A program made the translations under genes and the position numbers. A DNA stretch of 64,000 nt from CAVUAT01 sp963848045 (GTDB taxonomy: Bacteria > Actinomycetota > Thermoleophilia > Solirubrobacterales > 70-9): contig CAWKCC010000005.1 in assembly GCA_963848045.1 (NCBI GenBank), positions 1 to 64,000 of the forward strand. The letters are read 5' to 3'. Below the pieces are notes generated by a model. It searched no databases. It was given only the letters and a program-made list of their open reading frames with translations, and had not been told where the DNA came from. Shown here piece after piece: positions 49,316 to 56,930 of this stretch (position 1 is the first letter of the stretch; each line of letters starts with the position of its first letter).

Positions 49316-51117
49316 CAGCTCTGCTTCTTCGGGTTCGAGAAGCCGTGAGCGGCGCGCCCCAGCAGCGGTCCGAGGCGCGATCGCCGCAACCACCGGACCT
49401 GCCTCGAGAGCTTGAGGCGCATCCTCCAGCGCCGGTCGACCGCGTAGGCGCCGATGCGTGGCCAGGCGAGCGTGGTCTCGGGGGCGAAGGGAGGGGGCAG
49501 GGCGGCCGCGGTCGCGTAACCGGCCCGGGCGGCGAGCCTGACGGTGCGACGGTCGAGCGCGCCGTAGGGGTAGGCGAGCGCCAGGCAGGGGCGCCCCAGG
49601 CGCCGCTCGCACTCCTGCCGGGATTCCCGAAGCTCGGCCAGGGCGCGCTCGTCGTCGAGCTGGGGCAGGCGGGCATGTGTCGCGGTGTGCGAGCCCACCT
49701 CCCAGCCGGAGCCAGCGAGCTCGGTCAGCTGCTCCCAGCTCATCGGCCGCAGCTCGTCGCGGTTGGGCCCGCGCGCGAAGCGCTCGATCCCGGGCCAGGA
49801 CATCGGCTCGGCGCGGCCGGCGAATCGCGTCGGCACGAAGACGGTCGCCGGCACCCCCAGCTCGTCCAGGACCGGCTTCGCGAGCTCGGCGACCGAGGCA
49901 TAGGAGTCGTCGAAGGTGACGGCGAGCGAGCGCTCGGCTCGCTGCCCCAGCACTCCCTGCGTGAAGGTGGTGGGCTCGTAGCCGGCGGCGAGCAGCGGCG
50001 CGATCTGGTCGCGCAGCAGAGCCGGAGTCACGGTGAGGGTCGACTTCCAGGAGTCGCTGATCGCGTGGTAGCAGAGCACGACCAGGCGGCCGCCACCGTG
50101 ACGGCGCCTCACGCTCTCGTTCCAGGGCAGCCTCTGCGCCAGCAGGCGGTTGCGAGGGGTGAGCAGGCGGAAGGCGATCTTCCGCGCCGTCGCCCGGCGC
50201 CTGAGGCGCGGCGAGGAGCGGTAGGACTCGAAGCGCGCGCGCGCTGCACTCAGCTCCGGGCGCGGCGAGAGGCGCTCCAGGATCGTGAGCTGGTTGATGT
50301 GCAGCAGGTGATAGGCGGCGCTCGCGATGTTGGCGAGCGGATGCGGGTAGAGGTCGTACAGGGACCAGCGGCCTGTGTCGTAGCGGTCGATCATCGCCGC
50401 GAGCGTGTCGACGCCGGCCTCGAACCATTCCAGGGCGTCGGTGTCGCCAAGGGCCCTGCCGACGTCGTGGAAGCCCCAGAGCGCGAAGATCGCCCCGTTG
50501 AGGACGCGCGACGGCGGCATCGAGGGGTACTCCTCGAAGAAGGGCTGGGCGTCGGAGCCCACCAGCACACCCCCGGCCGCGGTCGGCTTGCGCATCGGCA
50601 GCAGGGCGCGGCGCCCGGCCTCGGCGAAGCGCTCCTCGCCGGTCTCGGCGTGCAGGCGGACGAGCAGGCTGGCGGCCTCGCCCTGGGCGATCGAGGAGAC
50701 CCAGGGGGGATCGATCCGGTAGGTGTGGGGCATCGGCTGCCATTGCAGCCACGCCCCTGCCCGGGTCCCCTCTCGGATCTGGGTGGCGAGCAGCTGCTCG
50801 GTCGCGTTCAGCGCCGCCTGCCGCCAGGCCTCGCCCTCACCGGCCACGTAGCGCTCGAATGCGCCCAGCGCCCACTGGATCGTGCTGACGTGGAGACGCT
50901 CGTCGAGCGCCGGCAGCCACTCCGGTGGCCACCGAGGCTGTTTCGCCTTGTCGGCGAAGTCGATGTGGTACCCGCGTGGGTGCTCCGGCTCACCCACCCG
51001 CGCGCCGATCGCCGGGGCGAAGGAGCCCTCGCTGCTGAAGATGTCGGGATTGCCCTCTATCGGGTGCGTCAGCCGCCGCAGGGCGGAGCGGCGGGGGGTC
51101 TGCGGCGGTGAGCTCAC
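49315..51117 (-). CDS. Glucuronyl C5-epimerase-like and polysaccharide deacetylase fusion
   Basis: A 600-residue two-domain protein. Residues about 45-330 match the D-glucuronyl C5-epimerase C-terminal (catalytic) family: RGYHIDFADKA, MPHTYRIDPPWVSSIAQGE, NGAIFALWGFHDVG and YDTGRWSLYDLYPH. Residues about 345-565 form a NodB-type deacetylase with VTFDDSYA (Asp pair at 403-404), HTATH (His477, His481) and YPYGALD. No signal peptide is seen. The combination would remove N-acetyl groups and flip D-glucuronate to L-iduronate, steps that are consecutive in heparan sulfate synthesis. GTG 51117 overlaps the upstream stop (GTGA). A longer start at 51159 is possible. Confidence 0.85.
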   Translation of the reverse strand: MSSPPQTPRRSALRRLTHPIEGNPDIFSSEGSFAPAIGARVGEPEHPRGYHIDFADKAKQPRWPPEWLPALDERLHVSTIQWALGAFERYVAGEGEAWRQAALNATEQLLATQIREGTRAGAWLQWQPMPHTYRIDPPWVSSIAQGEAASLLVRLHAETGEERFAEAGRRALLPMRKPTAAGGVLVGSDAQPFFEEYPSMPPSRVLNGAIFALWGFHDVGRALGDTDALEWFEAGVDTLAAMIDRYDTGRWSLYDLYPHPLANIASAAYHLLHINQLTILERLSPRPELSAARARFESYRSSPRLRRRATARKIAFRLLTPRNRLLAQRLPWNESVRRRHGGGRLVVLCYHAISDSWKSTLTVTPALLRDQIAPLLAAGYEPTTFTQGVLGQRAERSLAVTFDDSYASVAELAKPVLDELGVPATVFVPTRFAGRAEPMSWPGIERFARGPNRDELRPMSWEQLTELAGSGWEVGSHTATHARLPQLDDERALAELRESRQECERRLGRPCLALAYPYGALDRRTVRLAARAGYATAAALPPPFAPETTLAWPRIGAYAVDRRWRMRLKLSRQVRWLRRSRLGPLLGRAAHGFSNPKKQS

Positions 51118-52148
51118 TGCGTCGCCGCGCGGCGCAGCGCCGCCTCGCGACCCGTCCACGGCGCTCGCAACGCCGTGCGGCGGCTGCGCGGGTTGCCGAT
51201 GCGGAAGGCGATCTTGCTCGCGACCGCGCGTGCACGGTTGAGGCGGCGCTCCCGATAGTCGTGAAAGCGGGTTGCCATTCGCCCGTACTCGTCGCCGGCG
51301 CCGAGCTGCTCCATCACCGTCAGTTGCCGGATGTGCAGCAGGTGGTACGCGGGGCTCGCCAGGTTGGCCATGACATGCGGATAGAGGTCGTACCGTGACC
51401 AGCGGCCCGTGTCGTATCGCCCGAGCCTTTCACCGAGGCTTCGGGAGAGGCGCTCGAAGCTGCGGGTCGCCTCGGGCTCGGTGAGCAGCTCACCGACGTC
51501 GCGGAAGCCCCAGATCGCGAACAGCGCACCGTTGAGGACGAAGGAGGGAGGGTCGGTCGGGTACTCCTCGAGGAACGGCCCCCCGTCGAGCTCGGCGAGG
51601 ACGCCTCCCGACGCTGCCGGCACGCTCATCGGCAGCAGCGCCTCCCGCGCCGCGTCCGCATAGCGGTCCTCGCCGGTCACGGCGTGCAGGCGGGCGAGCA
51701 GGCTGGCACCCTCCCCCTGCGTGATCGACGAGAGCCACGGCGGCTCCAGCTCATATGTGTGGGGCATCGGCACGAGCTGTCGCCATCCGCCGCGCTGCGG
51801 GCCGGAGTGGTGCTGCTCGGCGATCAGGTAGGCAGCCGCCTCGCTCGCCGCCTGCAGCCAGCGCTCGCCCTCGCCCAAGGCGAAGCGCTCGAAGGCCCCG
51901 AGGCCCCATTGCACCGCAGCCACGTGGATCTCGCGGCTGCGGCCGCGAAGCCACGTGGGGGGCCAAGCGGGGTTGTCGGCCTTGATGCTGAAGTCGATGT
52001 AGTAGCCGCGCGGCGCCGACTCGCTCTGCCAAAGGGTGCCGATCGGAGGCGCGAACGCCGTCTCGCTGCTCAGGACCCCCGTGCTGCCCGGAGGCCTGTC
52101 GCCTCCCGTGTCGTGGCTCGCCGTGGTCTTCTCTGGTTCGGCTCTCAT
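51114..52148 (-). CDS. Glucuronyl C5-epimerase-like protein, stand-alone copy
   Basis: A 344-residue protein aligned over its whole length with the epimerase half of the next gene: RGYYIDFSIKA, MPHTYELEPPWLSSITQGEG, NGALFAIWGFRDVG and YDTGRWSRYDLYPH. It has no deacetylase domain and no signal peptide. The two arose by duplication. They may act on different residues or as a heterodimer, since known C5-epimerases are dimers. The start ATG 52148 is chosen over an upstream frame rich in Arg and Pro. It is the first gene of the seven-gene leftward operon. Confidence 0.83.
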   Translation of the reverse strand: MRAEPEKTTASHDTGGDRPPGSTGVLSSETAFAPPIGTLWQSESAPRGYYIDFSIKADNPAWPPTWLRGRSREIHVAAVQWGLGAFERFALGEGERWLQAASEAAAYLIAEQHHSGPQRGGWRQLVPMPHTYELEPPWLSSITQGEGASLLARLHAVTGEDRYADAAREALLPMSVPAASGGVLAELDGGPFLEEYPTDPPSFVLNGALFAIWGFRDVGELLTEPEATRSFERLSRSLGERLGRYDTGRWSRYDLYPHVMANLASPAYHLLHIRQLTVMEQLGAGDEYGRMATRFHDYRERRLNRARAVASKIAFRIGNPRSRRTALRAPWTGREAALRRAATQ

Positions 52149-52201
52149 CGGCGGTTGGCCCGCCGCAGGGAAGCACGCGCCGGGCCGCGAAGATAAGGCT
52201 A

Positions 52202-53377
52202 GTGAGCGACCGGGTCGCCAAGCGGAGGCTGAGGGTGATGACCATGACCGACGGCCTGCTGGGCGGAGCCGAGGACCTGGCGCGCCAGGTCGCACAGCGC
52301 CTCGACCGTGAGCGCTTCGAGTCCACCCTCTGCGTGACCCGCTGGGAGCCGACCCGTGAGGCCGAGGCCGTCGTGGCCGAGCTGGCCGGCACGGAGACCG
52401 GCTTCATCGGCATGCGTCGTGGCTCGCGCTTCGACCTGCGCCCCTGGCGGCGGCTGGTCGGCCACATGCGCGAGCTCGAGATCGACATCCTGCACACGCA
52501 CAAGATCGGCTCGAACCTCTGGGGGGCGCTGATCGCGCCTCTGGTTCCCGTGCCCGTCCTGGTGGCCCACGAGCACACCTGGTCCTGGCAGGGCCAGCCG
52601 CATCGCCGCTTCATCGACCGCCACCTGATCGCGCGAAGGGCCGACGCCTTCGTCGCCGTCTCCGAGGCCGACCGCCGGCGCATGACCGAGGTCGAGGGCA
52701 TCCCCGCCGAGATGACCCACTTCATCCCGATCGGGATTCCTCCGCCGAAGCTGAGCGGCAGCGTCGAGATCCGGGCCGAGCTCGAAATCGGGCCCGACCA
52801 GCCCGTCGTCGGCCTGGTCGGGACACTCCGCCCCCAGAAGGCCTACGAAGTGATGATCGAGGCCGCCGGGCTGCTCAAAGCGGAGTTCCCGGGGCTGCGC
52901 GTGCTGATCGTCGGGGGCGAGGAGAACGAGACCGCGGCGGAGCGTCCCCGGCTGCAGGCGCTGGTGCGCGAGGCGGGCCTCGAGGACACCGTCCGCCTAC
53001 TGGGCTTCCGCCCCGACATCTATGACGTGATCCAGGGCTTTGACGTCGGGGCGCAGTCATCCGACTTCGAGGGAAGCCCGCAGTCGATACTCGAGCTGAT
53101 GGAGGCGGCGAAGCCCGTGGTCGCGACCAGTGTCGGTGGCGTCCCCGACCAGGTCCACGATGGCGAGAACGGACTGCTGGTCGAGCCGCGCGACCCCGTG
53201 GCCCTCGCCGGGGGGATCGCGGAGCTGCTGCGCGATCCCGAGCGAGCGGAGAGGATGGGGCTCGCGGGGCGCGAGATCCGCCGCCGCGAGTTCACGATGG
53301 AGGCGATGATCGCCCGCATCGAGGCCCTCTACGAGCAGCTCTACGTGGCCGCGGTGCCCGGGAGCGGGGGGCGCTGA
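52202..53377 (+). CDS. Glycosyltransferase family 4 protein
   Basis: A 391-residue GT-B enzyme. The N-domain opens RLRVMTMTDGLLGGAEDLARQ, and HTHKIGSNLWGALIA follows. The C-domain has GLVGTLRPQKAYEVMIEAA, and the E-x7-E segment FEGSPQSILELMEAAKPVVA with SVGGVPDQV. The GTG start is divergent from the epimerase operon across 53 bp. It overlaps the following GNAT gene by one base. Confidence 0.88.
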   Translation: MSDRVAKRRLRVMTMTDGLLGGAEDLARQVAQRLDRERFESTLCVTRWEPTREAEAVVAELAGTETGFIGMRRGSRFDLRPWRRLVGHMRELEIDILHTHKIGSNLWGALIAPLVPVPVLVAHEHTWSWQGQPHRRFIDRHLIARRADAFVAVSEADRRRMTEVEGIPAEMTHFIPIGIPPPKLSGSVEIRAELEIGPDQPVVGLVGTLRPQKAYEVMIEAAGLLKAEFPGLRVLIVGGEENETAAERPRLQALVREAGLEDTVRLLGFRPDIYDVIQGFDVGAQSSDFEGSPQSILELMEAAKPVVATSVGGVPDQVHDGENGLLVEPRDPVALAGGIAELLRDPERAERMGLAGREIRRREFTMEAMIARIEALYEQLYVAAVPGSGGR

Positions 53378-54504
53378 TGAGGGGCGAGCTGATCACCGAC
53401 CTCGAGGGGGTCGCGGAGATCGAGGCCGACTGGAGGCGACTGGCTGAGGCTCGCGGGAATGCCTTCCTCACCCCCGACTGGTACCGCGCCTGGGCGGGCG
53501 ACCCGGACCAGAGCCCGATGATCGCTGTCGCGCGCCGGGAGAGCGGCGCCCTCGCCGGCGTCCTGCCGCTTGTCCACCAGCGGGGGTCGCGCCCGCGGTC
53601 TGCGAGGTTCCCGGGCTCGAGCTTCGGAGACCGCTTCGGAATCGCGGCGTCCCGCGAGGACGAGGGCGCGGTGGCCGCAGCCGCGGTCTCATCCCTCCAA
53701 TCGGCTCCCGGCGGCGCCCCGATGCTGGTCCTGCACCGAGTCGACGCGGACGCCGAGTGGCCCGAGGCAATGGCCGCGGCCTCGGCCCCCCGCCTGGCGC
53801 TGATCGAGCGGGGCCGCGCGCAGCTTCCGCACGTGATCGTCCGAGGGCTCGACTGGGACGACTACCTCGCGCAGCGCAGCCAGAAGTTCCGCCAGCGCAT
53901 CGGTCGCGGGCTGGAGCGAGCGCTGGAGCGCGAGGGCATCGGGTTCAGCATCCGGGAGACCACGGATCCTGGCGAGCTCGAGGGAGACATGGCGCTGCTC
54001 TTCCGCCTCCACGATCTGCGACACAGCGGGGACGAGTCCTCGATCACCGCTCCCGCGGTACGCGACTCGCTGACCGCGTTCGCGAGGGCGGCGCTCGGCC
54101 ATGGCTGGCTGAGGCTGCGCTTCCTGGAGATCGAGGGCGCGCCCGCGGCCGCCTATCTGGCCTGGCGGCTCGGTCCCGCCTACGCCGTCTACCAGAGCGG
54201 CTTCGACCCGGCCTTCGCCGAGCACAGCGCCGGCATGCTGCTGCTCAACGACACCGTCCGCAGCGCGATCGGGGAGCACGCCGACGACGTCGACCTGCTG
54301 CTCGGTGCGGAGGCGTTCAAATGGCGCTTCGCGCCGGATCCCCGGGAAGTGAGCACTCTGATCCTGGTCGGCGCGCACCGGCCGGCGAGGCTGCTGGCCG
54401 AGGCGGAGAGGACCGCCCGCCGGCACGGTCGCGGGCTGGCCTCGCGGCCGCTGGTGGGACGGTTCGCCAGGCGGCTGGCGCGGCTGCTGCCGGGTGCCGG
54501 CTAG
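53377..54504 (+). CDS. GNAT/FemAB-like (CelD/BcsL-type) acyltransferase
   Basis: A 375-residue protein with two GNAT-like halves. The pattern FLTPDWYRAWAG near the N-terminus, RQRIGRGLERALEREG in the middle and AYLAWRLGPAYAVYQSGFDPAF later is typical of the CelD/BcsL/BioF2-like acetyltransferases found in exopolysaccharide loci. It may add an acyl or aminoacyl group to the polymer or its precursor. It is coupled to the glycosyltransferase and converges on the cupin-like gene with a 4-nt overlap. Confidence 0.82.
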   Translation: MRGELITDLEGVAEIEADWRRLAEARGNAFLTPDWYRAWAGDPDQSPMIAVARRESGALAGVLPLVHQRGSRPRSARFPGSSFGDRFGIAASREDEGAVAAAAVSSLQSAPGGAPMLVLHRVDADAEWPEAMAAASAPRLALIERGRAQLPHVIVRGLDWDDYLAQRSQKFRQRIGRGLERALEREGIGFSIRETTDPGELEGDMALLFRLHDLRHSGDESSITAPAVRDSLTAFARAALGHGWLRLRFLEIEGAPAAAYLAWRLGPAYAVYQSGFDPAFAEHSAGMLLLNDTVRSAIGEHADDVDLLLGAEAFKWRFAPDPREVSTLILVGAHRPARLLAEAERTARRHGRGLASRPLVGRFARRLARLLPGAG

Positions 54505-55391
54505 GAGCGCGAGCCGACCAGTCCGCGGACGGCGTTGCGGCCGCGGCGCATGCCGCGCCAGGCGCCCGACTTCAGCCGGTCACGCCCGCGGTGCACGCCA
54601 GGAGGGGCGGGCGAGAGGTGAAGCCGCCGCAGCCTCGCGTTGACCGCGTAGACGTCGACGACCTCGGCGCTGTCGCGGGTGTAGAACGAGGTGGAGAGCG
54701 AGATCGAGTAGCTGGGCCCGTTCTTGATCATGTGCGGCGCCTGTGCGGGGATGTGCACCCCGATCCCCGGCTCCATCGGGTAGGTGGTGGAATCCGCCGG
54801 CAGGTGCGAGATGTTGCGATGGCCCCCGCCGTAGTAGCGCTCCGCCTCGGCGTGCTCCGTCTCGAGGTCGGGGAAGTGCCCGACGGTCATGTCCTTGGTC
54901 CCCTTGATCTGCCAGAGGATGTTGTACTCGGGGTCGAAGTGAGAGGGGACGCTCGAGTTCGGCGAAGAGATCACGATGTAGCACTCGGAGCTGACGCGGC
55001 CACCCTCCTGCTCGACCCTCTCAGAGTGGATCTGGCCGAGGATCCAGTCGGTCAGGGCCTGGTACTCGGGGTCGGTGTGGACGCGCTTCAGCACCATCCA
55101 TTTGCCGTTCGTCTCGATGCCCCGGACGACGTCGCCCGCGGTCATCGTGTCGTCGCGGGGCCCGCCCTCGGGCAGGATCTCGGGCAGGTCACTGTCCGTG
55201 AACTCGGCCTGGTCGGGCGGCAGCGAGTCGGCGAGTTGGGCGAGCCGCTCGAGCGAGAGCAGCGGATGGTCGCTGAGGAAATGCCGCAGGGAGAACGACT
55301 CGCGCCCGAACTTCTCGTACATGAAGTCCTCGTCCACCTCGAAGGCCCTGCCGGTGAGCTCGTATCCGGTTTCCTGGGTTTGTGTCGGCAT
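54501..55391 (-). CDS. Cupin-like (JmjC/Cupin_8-type) protein in the polysaccharide locus
   Basis: A 296-residue protein with a jelly-roll core. A likely metal site is HFDPEYNILWQIKG (His-x-Asp, about 148-150), with a distal His in HIPAQAPHMIKNG (about 215-225). This is the layout of 2-oxoglutarate/Fe(II) dioxygenases of the Cupin_8/JmjC type. It could hydroxylate a sugar, lipid or protein of the pathway; the substrate is unknown. The C-terminal 50 residues are basic. AAAGGA lies just upstream of the ATG. Confidence 0.75.
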   Translation of the reverse strand: MPTQTQETGYELTGRAFEVDEDFMYEKFGRESFSLRHFLSDHPLLSLERLAQLADSLPPDQAEFTDSDLPEILPEGGPRDDTMTAGDVVRGIETNGKWMVLKRVHTDPEYQALTDWILGQIHSERVEQEGGRVSSECYIVISSPNSSVPSHFDPEYNILWQIKGTKDMTVGHFPDLETEHAEAERYYGGGHRNISHLPADSTTYPMEPGIGVHIPAQAPHMIKNGPSYSISLSTSFYTRDSAEVVDVYAVNARLRRLHLSPAPPGVHRGRDRLKSGAWRGMRRGRNAVRGLVGSRS

Positions 55392-55415
55392 CAGATTCCT
55401 TTTCTCCGTCGTGCG

Positions 55416-55487
55416 CTGTTCCGGGTCCCATCGGACCCGCTGTTCCCGGTTCCATCGGCCCCGCTGTTCCGGGTCCCATCGGCCCCG
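55416..55487. repeat. Three tandem copies of a 24-bp unit
   Basis: Units at 55416-55439, 55440-55463 and 55464-55487, each opening CTGTTCC and ending CCCG. Unit 1 differs from unit 3 at one base and unit 2 from unit 3 at two. They lie in the 118-bp gap before the cupin-like gene. On the minus strand one frame would read GPMGPGTA-type octapeptides, but no gene uses it. Confidence 0.85.
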
Positions 55488-55509
55488 GATCGATCTTAGT
55501 TGAGGTCGA

Positions 55510-56919
55510 TCATGCCTCTCGCGGATCGCCTTGCATCCGGTTCGAGACGAGGCCGGCCGCCGCGCCGGCCCGGGCCATCGTCAGCAGCGCGGGCCCGAGC
55601 CCGAGCAGCAGCCAGAGCTGCTTGCTGTACTGGCCGGAGAGGAAGAAGCCGGCGGCGAGGATCCCCACCATCGCCACCGCGATGCACAGCGCCACCGCCT
55701 GCATGCGCCTGTTGTCGGCCCGGCTGAAGGTGCGCGCGGCCATCAGGGCGGAGCTCACGGCGAACAGGACGATCGTCGCGAACAGCAGCAGGCCGACCAC
55801 CCCCAGCTCGGCCATCACCTCCAGGTAGCTGTTGTGCGCGACCTTGGGGCGGTCGATGATCTCGTCAGTGCGCGCCAGCGCTCCCGGCTCGTCCAGGTAA
55901 TGCTTCGAGGAGACCTCGAAGTTGGCCGAGCCGACGCCGAGCACCGGGTTCGCCTCGAATGCTCGCCAGGCGACCTGGTAGATCGTCGTGCGCCCCTCCT
56001 GCAGGCGCGCCTGCCCCCGGGCCGGCTCCGTGATTCGCTCGCGCACCTGGTCTGAGGCGAAGCCGGCGAAGTACACATAGCTGGCCGCGACGAGCGCGGT
56101 GGCGGCGATCGCCACCAGCGGGCGCCAGCGCCCCGAGATCGCGATCGCGAACACGAGGGCGATGGCTAGGGCGATCAGGCCCCCACGGGACGAGGTCAGC
56201 CAGATCCCTGCGGCACAGCTGATCACGGTGAGGAGGGCCAGGAGCCGGATCAGCGGTCGGCGTCGGTAGAGGGCGATCACCGCCACGGCCAGCGCAAGCC
56301 CCGGTATCAGCACGGAGGCGAGCTCGTTCGGATCCTGCGCATTGGTCGCCAGGCGCCCCGGATCCTCGGCGCTGGGCGCCACGAAGGCATAGCCCACCGC
56401 GAACCCAGCCCCGATCATGAAGCCGACCAAGATCCGGCCGAGGTCGCGCTCGCTGCGGACCGCCGTGAACACGATCAGGAAGAGGACCAGGTTGAGCGCA
56501 TAGCGGCCGACCGACCCGAGGGTGGCGTAGGGGTCTTCGGCCCAGACCATGCTCAGCGTGGCCCAGCCTAGGAAGAGGCCGATGGCCGTGGCCACGTACG
56601 GGTGCACGCCGAGGAAATCGAGCGATGCGTCGCGCCTCGTCGCCAGGACCGCGAACCAGGAGAGCGCCAGCAGGGCGCCGGCGAGCTTGGTCAGGTTGAG
56701 GACGGACCCGAACAGGGGAACCACCTCGACGAAGCCGACGAAGGCGAAGATCGCGAGCCCCATGGCGAGGTCCTCGAAGGCGATCAAGAAGAACGCGCCG
56801 CAGACCGCGACGACGAGCGCGATTCGCGGGTCGTAGCCGGCCAGCACTCCGAGCACGGCGGCGGCCAGGGCCATCGTCGTCGCCCAGCCCACTCGCCCCC
56901 AGTCGATGCTGATCGCCAT
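55510..56919 (-). CDS. O-antigen ligase/polymerase (Wzy-like) membrane protein
   Basis: A 469-residue protein with about 11-12 helices and a large outside loop bearing the Wzy_C/WaaL-type motif around NPVLGVGSANFEV and KVAHNSYLEVMAELGVVG. It would polymerise repeats or attach the chain to a carrier. It starts 11 bp after the Wzz/BY-kinase gene and is therefore co-expressed with the chain-length regulator, favouring a polymerase role. Confidence 0.87.
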   Translation of the reverse strand: MAISIDWGRVGWATTMALAAAVLGVLAGYDPRIALVVAVCGAFFLIAFEDLAMGLAIFAFVGFVEVVPLFGSVLNLTKLAGALLALSWFAVLATRRDASLDFLGVHPYVATAIGLFLGWATLSMVWAEDPYATLGSVGRYALNLVLFLIVFTAVRSERDLGRILVGFMIGAGFAVGYAFVAPSAEDPGRLATNAQDPNELASVLIPGLALAVAVIALYRRRPLIRLLALLTVISCAAGIWLTSSRGGLIALAIALVFAIAISGRWRPLVAIAATALVAASYVYFAGFASDQVRERITEPARGQARLQEGRTTIYQVAWRAFEANPVLGVGSANFEVSSKHYLDEPGALARTDEIIDRPKVAHNSYLEVMAELGVVGLLLFATIVLFAVSSALMAARTFSRADNRRMQAVALCIAVAMVGILAAGFFLSGQYSKQLWLLLGLGPALLTMARAGAAAGLVSNRMQGDPREA

Positions 56920-56930
56920 GCGGCGTGCGG

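Noticed and set aside
47741..50752. A 1003-codon frame suggesting a giant flippase fusion.
   Set aside because: The first half is only the out-of-frame shadow of the epimerase-deacetylase gene; the true flippase starts at ATG 49315, overlapping that gene's stop.
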